Part shown: positions 1-7,448 of the stretch, piece by piece
Position numbering within the stretch: the first letter of the stretch is position 1
Layout: the number at the start of each line of letters is the position of its first letter
Source of the DNA: Atlantibacter sp032062175
GTDB lineage: Bacteria > Pseudomonadota > Gammaproteobacteria > Enterobacterales > Enterobacteriaceae
DNA: 64,000 bases
Reading direction: 5' to 3'
Assembly: GCF_032062175.1 (NCBI RefSeq)
Contig: NZ_DAMBQK010000001.1
Location: forward strand, 186,001 to 250,000
Notes under the pieces: model-generated
What the model was told of the DNA's origin: nothing
Seen by the model: the letters and a program-made list of their open reading frames with translations, nothing else
Database searches by the model: none
Program-made: the position numbers and the translations under genes

Positions 1-838
1 ACTCGGCTTCGCTAATCGGCGATGGACGGTTTTCCACCGCCACATCGGCGCTCAGTTTCGCCTCAACGCTGCCTTCCCGTGCGTCCAGTTCGCTTAACAG
101 AGCAGGGGAAATGGTCAGGCGATCGCAACCGGCTAACGCCAGTACCTGCTCCGTTTTACGGAAACTGGCACCCATGATCACCGTCGGATAACGATGCGCT
201 TTGTAGTAACGGTAGATATCCCGCACCGACACCACGCCAGGGTCGCTTTCCGCTTGGTAAGTTTCCTGCGGCTGATGCTGTTGATACCAGTCGTATATCC
301 GCCCGACGAACGGCGAAATCAAATACACCCCTGCTTCGGCGCAGGCGCGGGCCTGGGCGAAAGAGAACAGCAGCGTCAGGTTGCAATTAATCCCTTCGTT
401 TTCCAGTTCTTCGGCGGCGCGAATGCCTTGCCAGGTAGCGGCAAGCTTAATCAGAATGCGCGATTTATCGACGCCCTGTTGCTGATACAGGCGGACAAGC
501 TTACGCGCTTTGGCGACACACAGTCCGCGATCGAACGAAAGGCGTGCATCCACTTCAGTTGAAACGCGCCCCGGCACGTGCTTAAGCAGTTCCAGTCCAA
601 TATTCACCGCCAGCTTGTCGCTGGCGTTGATGATCTGCGTTTCACGGTTGCCGCCCTGTTGAACGGCGAACTGGATCGCGTCGTCGATGAGCGGTTGATA
701 GTGAGGGATGGCCGCCGCCTTGAGGATCAGCGACGGATTAGTGGTAGCGTCCTGCGGTTTGAAACGGCGAACGGCCTCGATATCGCCGCTGTCCGCCACC
801 ACGGTAGTGATACGTTTGAGTGCATCTAACTGACTCAT
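1..838 (-). CDS. Transaldolase, partial (C-terminus outside window)
   Basis: Cytosolic transaldolase that moves a dihydroxyacetone unit between sedoheptulose 7-phosphate/glyceraldehyde 3-phosphate and fructose 6-phosphate/erythrose 4-phosphate. Translation of the reverse strand from the ATG at 836-838 starts MSQLDALKRITTVVADSGDI and shows the family blocks QPxDATTNPSL-type (here KPQDATTNPSL), GRVSTEVDARLS, the Schiff-base lysine in RILIKLAATW, and NCNLTLLFSFAQA. About 279 codons are present of the usual 317 or so. It lies 45 bp downstream of the RpiB-type gene on the same strand, so it is probably co-transcribed. In context it would dispose of erythrose 4-phosphate made by the apionate pathway. 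It resembles TalA/TalB but is likely an additional paralogue; that is inference, because the housekeeping copies are not in view. Confidence 0.93.
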   Translation of the reverse strand, partial: MSQLDALKRITTVVADSGDIEAVRRFKPQDATTNPSLILKAAAIPHYQPLIDDAIQFAVQQGGNRETQIINASDKLAVNIGLELLKHVPGRVSTEVDARLSFDRGLCVAKARKLVRLYQQQGVDKSRILIKLAATWQGIRAAEELENEGINCNLTLLFSFAQARACAEAGVYLISPFVGRIYDWYQQHQPQETYQAESDPGVVSVRDIYRYYKAHRYPTVIMGASFRKTEQVLALAGCDRLTISPALLSELDAREGSVEAKLSADVAVENRPSPISEAE

Positions 839-883
839 GATCAAGATCCTTTCAGAGCTCAGAGGTTAAGCGGCAGCCGGAGA

Positions 884-1342
884 TTACGCAGACTTGCCCA
901 GATTCTCGTAATACGTGATTTTTTCGACTTTCGGCGCGGAGCGTCCGCCTTCGAATTCCGACGCCAGCCACACGTCAACGATATTCTTCGCCAGTTCCGG
1001 GCCGATCACGCGTGCGCCCAGGGTCATTACCTGCGCGTCATTGCTTTTACGGGCGCGTTCGGCGGAATACGTGTCGTGACACTGGGCCGCGCGCACGCCG
1101 GGGACTTTGTTAGCGACAATCGCCATCCCGATGCCGGTACCACACAGCAAAATGCCGCGCGGGTAGGTGCCGTCGCCGATGGCGCTGGCGAGGTTAAAGG
1201 CGATATCCGGGTAAATTAACGGGTTGTCGCCGACGTCATGGCTGAAATCGACGACTTCAATACCTTTTGACTGCAAATGGGACTTCACCAGATTCTTCAG
1301 CTCCGTCGCTGCATCATCAGCACCAATCGCAATTGTTAACAT
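884..1342 (-). CDS. derI: RpiB/LacAB-family isomerase, probable D-erythrulose 4-phosphate isomerase (DerI)
   Basis: A 152-residue member of the RpiB/LacA/LacB sugar-phosphate isomerase family. Visible motifs are GADDAATELK near the N-terminus, the active-site Cys67 in LLCGTGIGM, and CHDTYSAERARKSNDAQ. At the position where RpiB proteins carry the ring-opening histidine (HND in E. coli RpiB) this protein has Ser100 (SND). Erythrulose and erythrose 4-phosphates cannot form a furanose ring, so this fits a DerI role better than ribose 5-phosphate isomerisation. The ATG at 1342 follows a GAGGAAA ribosome site. It is the first gene of the leftward operon, ahead of transaldolase. The DerI name is based on family plus operon partners; a pentose phosphate isomerase remains possible. 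Confidence 0.8.
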   Translation of the reverse strand: MLTIAIGADDAATELKNLVKSHLQSKGIEVVDFSHDVGDNPLIYPDIAFNLASAIGDGTYPRGILLCGTGIGMAIVANKVPGVRAAQCHDTYSAERARKSNDAQVMTLGARVIGPELAKNIVDVWLASEFEGGRSAPKVEKITYYENLGKSA

Positions 1343-1744
1343 AGTGGTTTCCTCACATCAGGGTACAGGGGAAGTTTGGCTGTTCATCTGAACGGGTTCT
1401 ATTCATGTGAACAATCTCTGGCTGGATAAAAAGTAGCTTTTAATAAACATAAGTTCAACACATTTTCATATGAACAGTTAAAAATGACCATCACTACCTC
1501 TTTTTAGGGTTGGAATCCCCGCGTATCGCTCAAAATAGACATTTTGAGGACGATCACAATTTCATGGGATACTCATTTGCACAAATCTTATGAACTGTTA
1601 ATGTTCATTTGTCATGTAGCGAAAATGTGAATAGGAAACGCCAATAGATATGGAACGGGGCTTATCCATAATCGCGATTTATAGACAACACCCATTTTCC
1701 TCTGATCCCACCGGTAACCCGATTTACCCGGAAGGAGAGACACT
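1343..1744. promoter_or_regulatory. Divergent control region with GTTCATNTGAAC boxes
   Basis: 402 bp without a gene between the two divergent arms of the sugar-acid locus. It holds repeated near-palindromes: GTTCATCTGAAC at 1382-1393, ATTCATGTGAAC at 1401-1412 and TTTCATATGAAC at 1464-1475. A degenerate copy GTTCATTTGTCA is at 1603-1614, preceded by an ATGAAC half-site at 1590-1595. The first three centres are 19 and 63 bp apart. Likely operators for the SorC-type regulator encoded at 7449-8411; the pairing of site and regulator is inference. A small imperfect inverted repeat (CCGGTAA...TTACCCGG, about 1711-1731) lies just ahead of the GGAAGGAGAG ribosome site of the MFS gene. Confidence 0.65.
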
Positions 1745-3100
1745 GTGACCAGCACTCATCAAAACGTAGCGACTGACGTAGAAAAGTCAGCCATTCGTAA
1801 GATCTCAATTCGTCTTGTGCCATTTGTTGCTCTGATGTTCTTTATTAACTTCCTCGACAGGACGGCCATCTCGTTTGCTGGCCCTAACGGCATGATGGAT
1901 GACCTGGGTATTCAGGTCGCACAGTTCGGCCTGGCCTCCGGGATTTTCTTTATCGGCTATATTCTGCTGGAAGTGCCCAGCAACCTGGCGCTGCACCGCT
2001 ACGGCGCGCGTCGCTGGCTGGCGCGTATCATGGTTTCCTGGGGTATCGTTTCGCTGTTATTCACTTGGGTGAGTAATGTCGAAGGGCTGTATATCCTGCG
2101 GTTGCTGCTCGGTGTGGCGGAAGCGGGCTTCTTCCCTGGCGCGATCTTCTTCTTAAGCGCCTGGGTTCCGGCGCGTCACCGCAGCAAAATTCTGGCGCTG
2201 TTCTATCTGGCGCAGCCGCTGACCGTGGTATTCGGCGCGCCGCTGGCGGCCTGGTTTATCAATCAACATGGCTTGTTCGGGCTGGAAGGCTGGCGCGTGA
2301 TGTTCCTCGGGGTGTCGGTGCCGGCTATCGTGGTAGGTATCATCGCCTGGTTCTATCTGATCGATAAGCCGAACGACGCCAAATGGCTGACGTCGCAGGA
2401 GAAAGAGTGGCTTAACAACGAGCTGGCGCGTGAAGACGCTCAGAAATCCAGCGCCGCTAACCACAGCCTGCGCTCGGCGATGTCCAACGCCCGCGTCTGG
2501 GTGCTGTGCCTGATCTACTTCGGCTTCGTGTACGGCCTGTATGCGCTGGCGTTCTTCCTGCCGACCATCATCGGCGGCTTCCAGAGCCAGTTCAACGTTA
2601 CCTTTGGCGTGATGCAGAAAGGGCTGATCACCGGCGCGCCGTATCTGGTTGCGGCCATCGTGATGTACTTCTGGTCGCGTGATGTCTCCCGTCGCGGCTG
2701 CAAAACCTGGCATATCGCCATTCCAGCCCTGGTCGGCGCGATCACCGTGCCCACCGCGCTGTATATGGAAACGCCGTTTGCCACCATGGTGGTGATCTCG
2801 TTAACCGCCAGCGCCATCTTTGCGGCACTGCCAAACTTCTGGACCTTACCTACCCAGTTCCTGTCGGGCGCCTCTGCGGCGGCGGCGGTAGCGTTAATCA
2901 ATACCCTCGGCAACGTGGCCGGTTTCTCGGCGGGCTACATCACCGGCGCGCTGCATGACGCCACGCACAGTTATCTGGTGCCGATGATGGTGGTAGGCGG
3001 ATTTATGCTGCTGTCAGCGATTATGATGCTGGTGTTAAGCCGCATTCCCCACACAAAGCCCGCCGCTGATGTGAAGATGAAACGAGCAGGAGAGCACTAA
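1745..3100 (+). CDS. MFS transporter, anion:cation symporter type, probable D-apionate importer
   Basis: A 451-residue inner-membrane permease with about 12 hydrophobic segments and a cytosolic central loop near residues 200-240. The first helix carries FINFLDRTAISFAGP, the form typical of the anion:cation symporter branch that takes up hexonates, glucarate and related acid sugars. It starts with GTG at 1745 behind a strong GGAAGGAGAG site, and its stop lies 1 bp before the kinase gene start. Being first in the rightward operon with five catabolic genes, it is the natural candidate for uptake of the pathway substrate, probably D-apionate. Substrate is inference from family and position. Confidence 0.85.
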   Translation: MTSTHQNVATDVEKSAIRKISIRLVPFVALMFFINFLDRTAISFAGPNGMMDDLGIQVAQFGLASGIFFIGYILLEVPSNLALHRYGARRWLARIMVSWGIVSLLFTWVSNVEGLYILRLLLGVAEAGFFPGAIFFLSAWVPARHRSKILALFYLAQPLTVVFGAPLAAWFINQHGLFGLEGWRVMFLGVSVPAIVVGIIAWFYLIDKPNDAKWLTSQEKEWLNNELAREDAQKSSAANHSLRSAMSNARVWVLCLIYFGFVYGLYALAFFLPTIIGGFQSQFNVTFGVMQKGLITGAPYLVAAIVMYFWSRDVSRRGCKTWHIAIPALVGAITVPTALYMETPFATMVVISLTASAIFAALPNFWTLPTQFLSGASAAAAVALINTLGNVAGFSAGYITGALHDATHSYLVPMMVVGGFMLLSAIMMLVLSRIPHTKPAADVKMKRAGEH

Positions 3101-3101
3101 T

Positions 3102-4856
3102 ATGACATGGCTATTTAATAATCCCTCCGAATTTGCCAAAGAGATGGTGGCTGGTTTTGTCAGCGCCAACGCTGAAATCGTGCGGCAGGTGCCGGGCGGG
3201 GTTATTCGTAATACCCAAAGTCAGCCAGGGACGGTGGCGATTGTCATCGGCGGCGGCTCGGGCCACTACCCGGCGTTCGCCGGGCTGGTGGGGCAGGGAC
3301 TGGCGCACGGCGCGGCGATGGGCAACCTGTTTGCCTCGCCGTCGGCCCAGCAAATTTGTTCGGTGGCGAAAGCCGCCAATAACGGCGCAGGCGTGCTATT
3401 AGCGTTCGGCAACTACGCGGGCGACGTGCTGCACTTTGGTCTGGCCCGTGAACGGTTGATTGCCGAAGGCATTCCCTGCGAATTGATCGCCGTGACCGAT
3501 GACATCACCAGCGCATCGCAAAATGAAATTGAAAAACGCCGCGGCGTGGCGGGGGATCTGGTGGTGTTTAAAGCCGCCGCCGCCGCCGCCGAAAAGGGCG
3601 CGTCGTTGCAGGAGGTGCTCGCCATCGCCCAACACGCCAACGACCGCACCCGTACCATCGGCGTGGCGTTTTCCGGCTGTACTCTGCCCGGCGCTGAACA
3701 TCCACTGTTTACCGTGCCGGAAGGGCAAATGGGCTTTGGGATGGGCATCCACGGCGAGCCGGGCATCCGCGAAATGGCGGTGCCGGGGGCCGGTGAGCTG
3801 GCCGATATGCTGGTGGAACATTTGCTCAACGAATTACCGCCAGGCGTCAGCGCCAGGGGCGCGCGGGTTGGGGCGATCCTCAACGGCCTCGGCTCGGTGA
3901 AATATGAAGAACTGTTCGTGGTGTGGCACGGCGTTCAGCAGCGCCTGATTGAGCAGGGCGTGGTGCTTGCCGATGTGCAGGTGGGCGAATTCGTTACCAG
4001 CTTCGATATGGCAGGGCTGTCGCTGACTCTCGCCTGGTTTACCGACGAGCTGGAAGCGCTGTGGCTGGCGCCAGCCTATAGCCCGGCTTTTAAACGCGGC
4101 TCGGTGCTGAGCGCGCAGCCGCTCCAGGCCAGCGACAGCGGCGAATGCCAGCAGGACACGGTACCGGACGCCTCTGACGCCTCGCGTGACGCCGCCGTTC
4201 GCGTCGTCGCGATGGTGGATGCGCTGGCCGACGTGGTGATTCAAAACGTTGAAGAGTTAGGCCGTATTGATGCTATCGCGGGCGACGGCGACCACGGTAT
4301 CGGTATGGAGCGCGGAGTACGCGCGGCACGGGACAGCGCGCATCGCTGCCTGGCGCTGGGTGCAGGGGCGGGGACGGTATTACAGCAGGCCGCCGACGCC
4401 TGGGCCGACCAGGCAGGCGGCACCTCTGGCGCAATCTGGGGTGTGATTTTAAACACTATCGGCACCGGGATCGGCAATCAACAGCGCCCGGATGCCCGCG
4501 TAGTGGCCCAGGCGGTCAACGATGCCGCCCACGGCGTGATGCATTTCGGCAAAGCCAAACCCGGCGATAAAACCCTGGTGGATGTGCTGCTGCCGTTTAG
4601 CGACGCGCTGATCGCGGAAGTGAATAACGGTTTACCGCTGGCCCAGGCCTGGAACAACGCCGCCCGCCACGCTGAGCAATGTGCCAAAGAGACCGCGCAA
4701 CTGCTGCCGAAAATGGGCCGCGCCCGTCCGCTGGCGGAACGCAGCCTGGGCACGCCCGACGCCGGTGCGGTTTCGCTGGCGATGATCGTCACGGCGGTGG
4801 GCAACTGCTTTAATTCCGTCCCGGACAGCGCAAAAGAGGGGGCGGTATGTCAGTGA
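3102..4856 (+). CDS. lerK: Fused DhaK-DhaL dihydroxyacetone-type kinase, probable L-erythrulose kinase (LerK)
   Basis: A 584-residue ATP-dependent kinase with an N-terminal DAK1 (DhaK) domain, about residues 1-330, and a C-terminal DAK2 (DhaL) domain, about residues 370-575. DAK1 shows GGGSGH at 50-55 and the substrate-binding His217 in GMGIHGEPG, which forms the hemiaminal with the ketose carbonyl. DAK2 shows GDGDHGIGM, the metal/ATP-binding loop, and GGTSGAIWG. Domain fusion means ATP is the phosphate donor rather than the PTS. In the apionate pathway this family phosphorylates L-erythrulose to L-erythrulose 1-phosphate. The next gene overlaps its last 10 bases (4847-4856), implying translational coupling. 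A dihydroxyacetone kinase would look alike; the neighbours favour LerK. Confidence 0.85.
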   Translation: MTWLFNNPSEFAKEMVAGFVSANAEIVRQVPGGVIRNTQSQPGTVAIVIGGGSGHYPAFAGLVGQGLAHGAAMGNLFASPSAQQICSVAKAANNGAGVLLAFGNYAGDVLHFGLARERLIAEGIPCELIAVTDDITSASQNEIEKRRGVAGDLVVFKAAAAAAEKGASLQEVLAIAQHANDRTRTIGVAFSGCTLPGAEHPLFTVPEGQMGFGMGIHGEPGIREMAVPGAGELADMLVEHLLNELPPGVSARGARVGAILNGLGSVKYEELFVVWHGVQQRLIEQGVVLADVQVGEFVTSFDMAGLSLTLAWFTDELEALWLAPAYSPAFKRGSVLSAQPLQASDSGECQQDTVPDASDASRDAAVRVVAMVDALADVVIQNVEELGRIDAIAGDGDHGIGMERGVRAARDSAHRCLALGAGAGTVLQQAADAWADQAGGTSGAIWGVILNTIGTGIGNQQRPDARVVAQAVNDAAHGVMHFGKAKPGDKTLVDVLLPFSDALIAEVNNGLPLAQAWNNAARHAEQCAKETAQLLPKMGRARPLAERSLGTPDAGAVSLAMIVTAVGNCFNSVPDSAKEGAVCQ

Positions 4857-5638
4857 AACTGACGCTCGGCGTGAGCCTGAAGATGTATTTCGGCTATCAG
4901 CAAACGCTGGAATGGAGCCAGCAGGTCGCGGAAATCCTCCGCCAGCACCCGCTACTGAGCGCCTGCCCGCACGCCACGCTGTTTACCTTTCCGTCGGCAC
5001 CGGCGATCGAGGGTACGCTGCGTACATTTAACGGCACCGCCATGCAGGTCGGCGTGCAAAACATCGCGCCCGCTGAACCTGGCGCGTGGACCGGAGAAAC
5101 CAGCGCGGCGATGGTTAGCGAGATGGGCGGGAAGTTTGTTGAAATCGGCCACGCCGAACGTCGCCGTCATTTTCATGAGGACGAGGCGGTGATTTGCCGC
5201 AAAGTCCAGTTAGCGCTGGAGAATGGCTTAACGCCGGTGATCTGCATCGGCGAGCCGGAAAAAATGAGCCTCGACAGCGCCACCGCTTTCGCTATCCAGG
5301 AAGCGGATGTGATTATCCATTTTCTGCAACAGCACGCCCTCACCGGGGACTTAATTTTTGCCTGGGAGCCGCAGTGGGCCATCGGCGCGCCGCAACCGGC
5401 TTCCCCCGTCTACATTCAGACCGTGTGCGCAGGGTTGCGGGCGCATCTCTCGGCGCAGCCGGGCGATCACCGCGTCATTTATGGCGGCAGTGCCGGGCCG
5501 GGATTGCTGACCCAGCTGTGGCCGCACGTCGACGGGCTGTTTCTGGGCCGCTTCGCCCATCAGCCCGCTGCGATGCGGTCCATCCTTGATGAAGCCCACA
5601 CCCTGCTAACGCATGCCGAAAATCAGGAGAGCGCATGA
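4847..5638 (+). CDS. lerI: Triosephosphate-isomerase-like protein, probable L-erythrulose 1-phosphate isomerase (LerI)
   Basis: A 263-residue TIM-barrel protein of the triosephosphate isomerase family. All three catalytic positions can be read: Lys12 in SLKMY, His102 in EIGHAERR, and Glu174 in AWEPQWAIG. The phosphate-gripping YGGSAGP is at 212-217. The segment after Glu174 (WAIGAPQPASP) differs from the AIGTGK loop of true TpiA, as expected for a paralogue acting on a four-carbon substrate. It overlaps lerK by 10 bp and oiaC by 4 bp (ATGA). Family and context indicate conversion of L-erythrulose 1-phosphate to D-erythrulose 4-phosphate. A redundant TpiA is less likely. Confidence 0.83.
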   Translation: MSVKLTLGVSLKMYFGYQQTLEWSQQVAEILRQHPLLSACPHATLFTFPSAPAIEGTLRTFNGTAMQVGVQNIAPAEPGAWTGETSAAMVSEMGGKFVEIGHAERRRHFHEDEAVICRKVQLALENGLTPVICIGEPEKMSLDSATAFAIQEADVIIHFLQQHALTGDLIFAWEPQWAIGAPQPASPVYIQTVCAGLRAHLSAQPGDHRVIYGGSAGPGLLTQLWPHVDGLFLGRFAHQPAAMRSILDEAHTLLTHAENQESA

Positions 5639-6480
5639 AACTCGGACTCAGTACTTACGCTTATTTCTGGCAACTGTCAGATAAAGCGCCTAAACCGATG
5701 AGCCTGTTTGAGGCTATCGACGACAGCGCGCGTCTTGGCGCGACGGTGTTCCAGATTTGTGATTACCCGCAAATTACCGGCTGGTCATCCAGCGAACGGG
5801 CGCGCCTGGCGCAGCATGCCGCGCGGGCCGGCATTACCCTTGAGCTTGGCACCAAAGGCGTGATGCCTGCGCACCTGCAACGCTACCTGGCGATTGCTGG
5901 CGAGCTGGATTGCGCCCTGCTGCGCACCATGATCAACAGCCCGGAACATCGTCCAACGCTTAGCGAAGCCCAGCGCAGCGTGGAAAGCGTGCTGCCGTCG
6001 TTTGAAAACCAGGGCGTGGCGATCTGTCTGGAAACCTATGAACAGGTGCCTACCGACGACAATATCGCGCTGGTGAAAGCGATTAAGTCAGGGCTGGTCG
6101 GTATCTGCCTCGACCCGGCCAACTGCGTCGCCAGCCTGGAGTCGCCAATGGACGTGGTGGCGAAAACTGCACCTTACGTCCTCAACTGGCACGTCAAAGA
6201 TTTCGCCTTCTCACGCCGCGACGGCTGGGTGGGCTTTACCCTTGCGGGCGCGAAGCTCGGCGAAGGGTTGCTGCGTTACGATGAGATCTACCAGCAAATC
6301 GAGCCGCAAACCCGCGGTATTAACCAGATTATTGAGCACTGGTTGCCCTGGCAGGGCGACGGTGAACGTTCCTGCCGCGTCGAAGCGGCCTGGACTGAAC
6401 ACAACATGAAGTATCTGCTTGATAAACAAACCTCCAATCATTCCTCAACGATATCCAGGGAGTCACATCATGTCTGCTGA
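5635..6480 (+). CDS. oiaC: Xylose-isomerase-like TIM barrel, probable 3-oxo-isoapionate decarboxylase (OiaC)
   Basis: A 281-residue sugar-phosphate isomerase/epimerase (AP-endonuclease-2) family TIM barrel. Likely divalent-metal ligands appear as Glu133 in ICLET, Asp160 in ICLDPANC and His186 in NWHVKDF. In the D-apionate route a protein of this family decarboxylates 3-oxo-isoapionate to L-erythrulose. The start ATG overlaps the lerI stop (ATGA), and its 3' end overlaps apnO by 11 bp, so the operon is tightly coupled. The assignment rests on family plus the full set of pathway partners on both sides; by fold alone it could be an epimerase or another lyase. Confidence 0.78.
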   Translation: MKLGLSTYAYFWQLSDKAPKPMSLFEAIDDSARLGATVFQICDYPQITGWSSSERARLAQHAARAGITLELGTKGVMPAHLQRYLAIAGELDCALLRTMINSPEHRPTLSEAQRSVESVLPSFENQGVAICLETYEQVPTDDNIALVKAIKSGLVGICLDPANCVASLESPMDVVAKTAPYVLNWHVKDFAFSRRDGWVGFTLAGAKLGEGLLRYDEIYQQIEPQTRGINQIIEHWLPWQGDGERSCRVEAAWTEHNMKYLLDKQTSNHSSTISRESHHVC

Positions 6481-7327
6481 ATTGAAAACTATTACCGTAA
6501 TCGGTGCGGGCGGCAAAATGGGGATGCGTATTTCGGCGAATTTCCAGAACAGCGATTATCAGGTGTTTTACTGCGAAAACTCGCCCGCTGCGCAGCAACA
6601 GGTTACCGGTCAGGGCCGTGAGCTTTCCGACGCGCAGTCCGTGGTGCCGGTGAGCGACGTGGTGATTCTGGCGGTGCCGGATATCGTGCTGGGCAAAGTG
6701 TCTGAAGCCGTGGTGCCGCAGATGAAACCGGGCGCAGTCTTGCTGACCCTGGACCCGGCAGCGGCCTACGCGAACCTGATCGCCCAGCGCGACGGCATTG
6801 AATACGCGGTAGCGCACCCGTGCCATCCGTCGGTGTTCCTCCAGCGCTACACCAAAGAAGAACATGCCGATGCCTTTGGCGGCGTGGCGGCGGTGCAGCA
6901 CGTGGCGGCCTCTTATGAAACCGGCAGCGACGCGCAAAAAGCCGAGCTGAGCAAAGTGATCAGCTGCATGTACGGCCCGGTCGAGCAGGTGCACTGGGTG
7001 ACGGTGAAGCAACTGGCGTATCTGGAGCCGACGCTGGTAGAAACCGTGGCCTGTATGGTCGGCGCATTTATGAAAGAAGCGCTGGATGAAACCGTCAAAC
7101 ACAGCGGCGTGCCGGAAGAAGCGGCGAAAGCGATGCTGTACGGCCATATTCAGATTGCTCTGGCCGTGGCGTTCCGCGCCACCAACCCGTTCTCCGACGC
7201 CTGCATGATCGCCATGGAATACGGCCGCGAGAAAATTGTGAAGCCGGACTGGAAAGTGATTTTTGAAGAGCAGGAACTGGATAAAGTCATTGCCCGGATG
7301 CTGAAAATCGATAGCATTAAGCGTTAA
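6470..7327 (+). CDS. apnO: 6-phosphogluconate-dehydrogenase-like oxidoreductase, probable D-apionate oxidoisomerase (ApnO)
   Basis: A 285-residue NAD-dependent enzyme. The N-terminus carries the Rossmann loop VIGAGGKMG (residues 10-18), followed by a helical C-terminal domain of the 6-phosphogluconate dehydrogenase type. The start at 6470 is chosen because AGGGAG lies at 6457-6462 and the Rossmann strand begins eight residues later; a start 51 bases upstream would add an unlikely tail. In the apionate pathway ApnO oxidises and rearranges D-apionate to 3-oxo-isoapionate, the substrate of the OiaC-like neighbour. It is the last catabolic gene before a strong hairpin. Confidence 0.8.
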   Translation: MSAELKTITVIGAGGKMGMRISANFQNSDYQVFYCENSPAAQQQVTGQGRELSDAQSVVPVSDVVILAVPDIVLGKVSEAVVPQMKPGAVLLTLDPAAAYANLIAQRDGIEYAVAHPCHPSVFLQRYTKEEHADAFGGVAAVQHVAASYETGSDAQKAELSKVISCMYGPVEQVHWVTVKQLAYLEPTLVETVACMVGAFMKEALDETVKHSGVPEEAAKAMLYGHIQIALAVAFRATNPFSDACMIAMEYGREKIVKPDWKVIFEEQELDKVIARMLKIDSIKR

Positions 7328-7334
7328 GCCACAG

Positions 7335-7361
7335 GCTCTGCCGCGATCCGCGCGGCAGAGC
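7335..7361 (+). terminator. Hairpin after apnO
   Basis: Perfect 11-bp stem, GCTCTGCCGCG (7335-7345) with its complement (7351-7361) around a 5-base loop, 7 bp after the apnO stop. It is followed by ATTGTTTCATTAAATT, not a clean T-tract. It probably ends or attenuates the operon before the regulator gene, which has its own promoter-like element. Confidence 0.65.
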
Positions 7362-7390
7362 ATTGTTTCATTAAATTAATGTTTCTCTGA

Positions 7391-7396
7391 TATAAT
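7391..7396 (+). promoter_or_regulatory. Candidate -10 element of the regulator gene
   Basis: A consensus TATAAT lies 52 bp ahead of the preferred regulator start and downstream of the operon hairpin. The -35 is weak (TCATTA at 7368-7373 gives a 17-bp spacer). This would give the regulator its own transcript, separate from the catabolic operon. Confidence 0.5.
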
Positions 7397-7448
7397 TTTC
7401 TGCACCTTACAGGTCTTTTCTTTCCCGTCAATGGAGAACGCGCCTCGC

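Noticed and set aside
2153..2913. Long reverse-strand open frames inside the MFS gene and similar shadows in lerK, fruB and cirA
   Set aside because: They mirror GC-rich codons of the real genes, lack recognisable domains and ribosome sites, and overlap confident genes fully.
3102..6480. Reading the locus as a dihydroxyacetone/glycerol or erythritol operon
   Set aside because: The kinase and isomerases alone would allow it, but the 6PGDH-like enzyme, the TIM-barrel lyase and a sugar-acid permease fit D-apionate better, and no polyol dehydrogenase is present.
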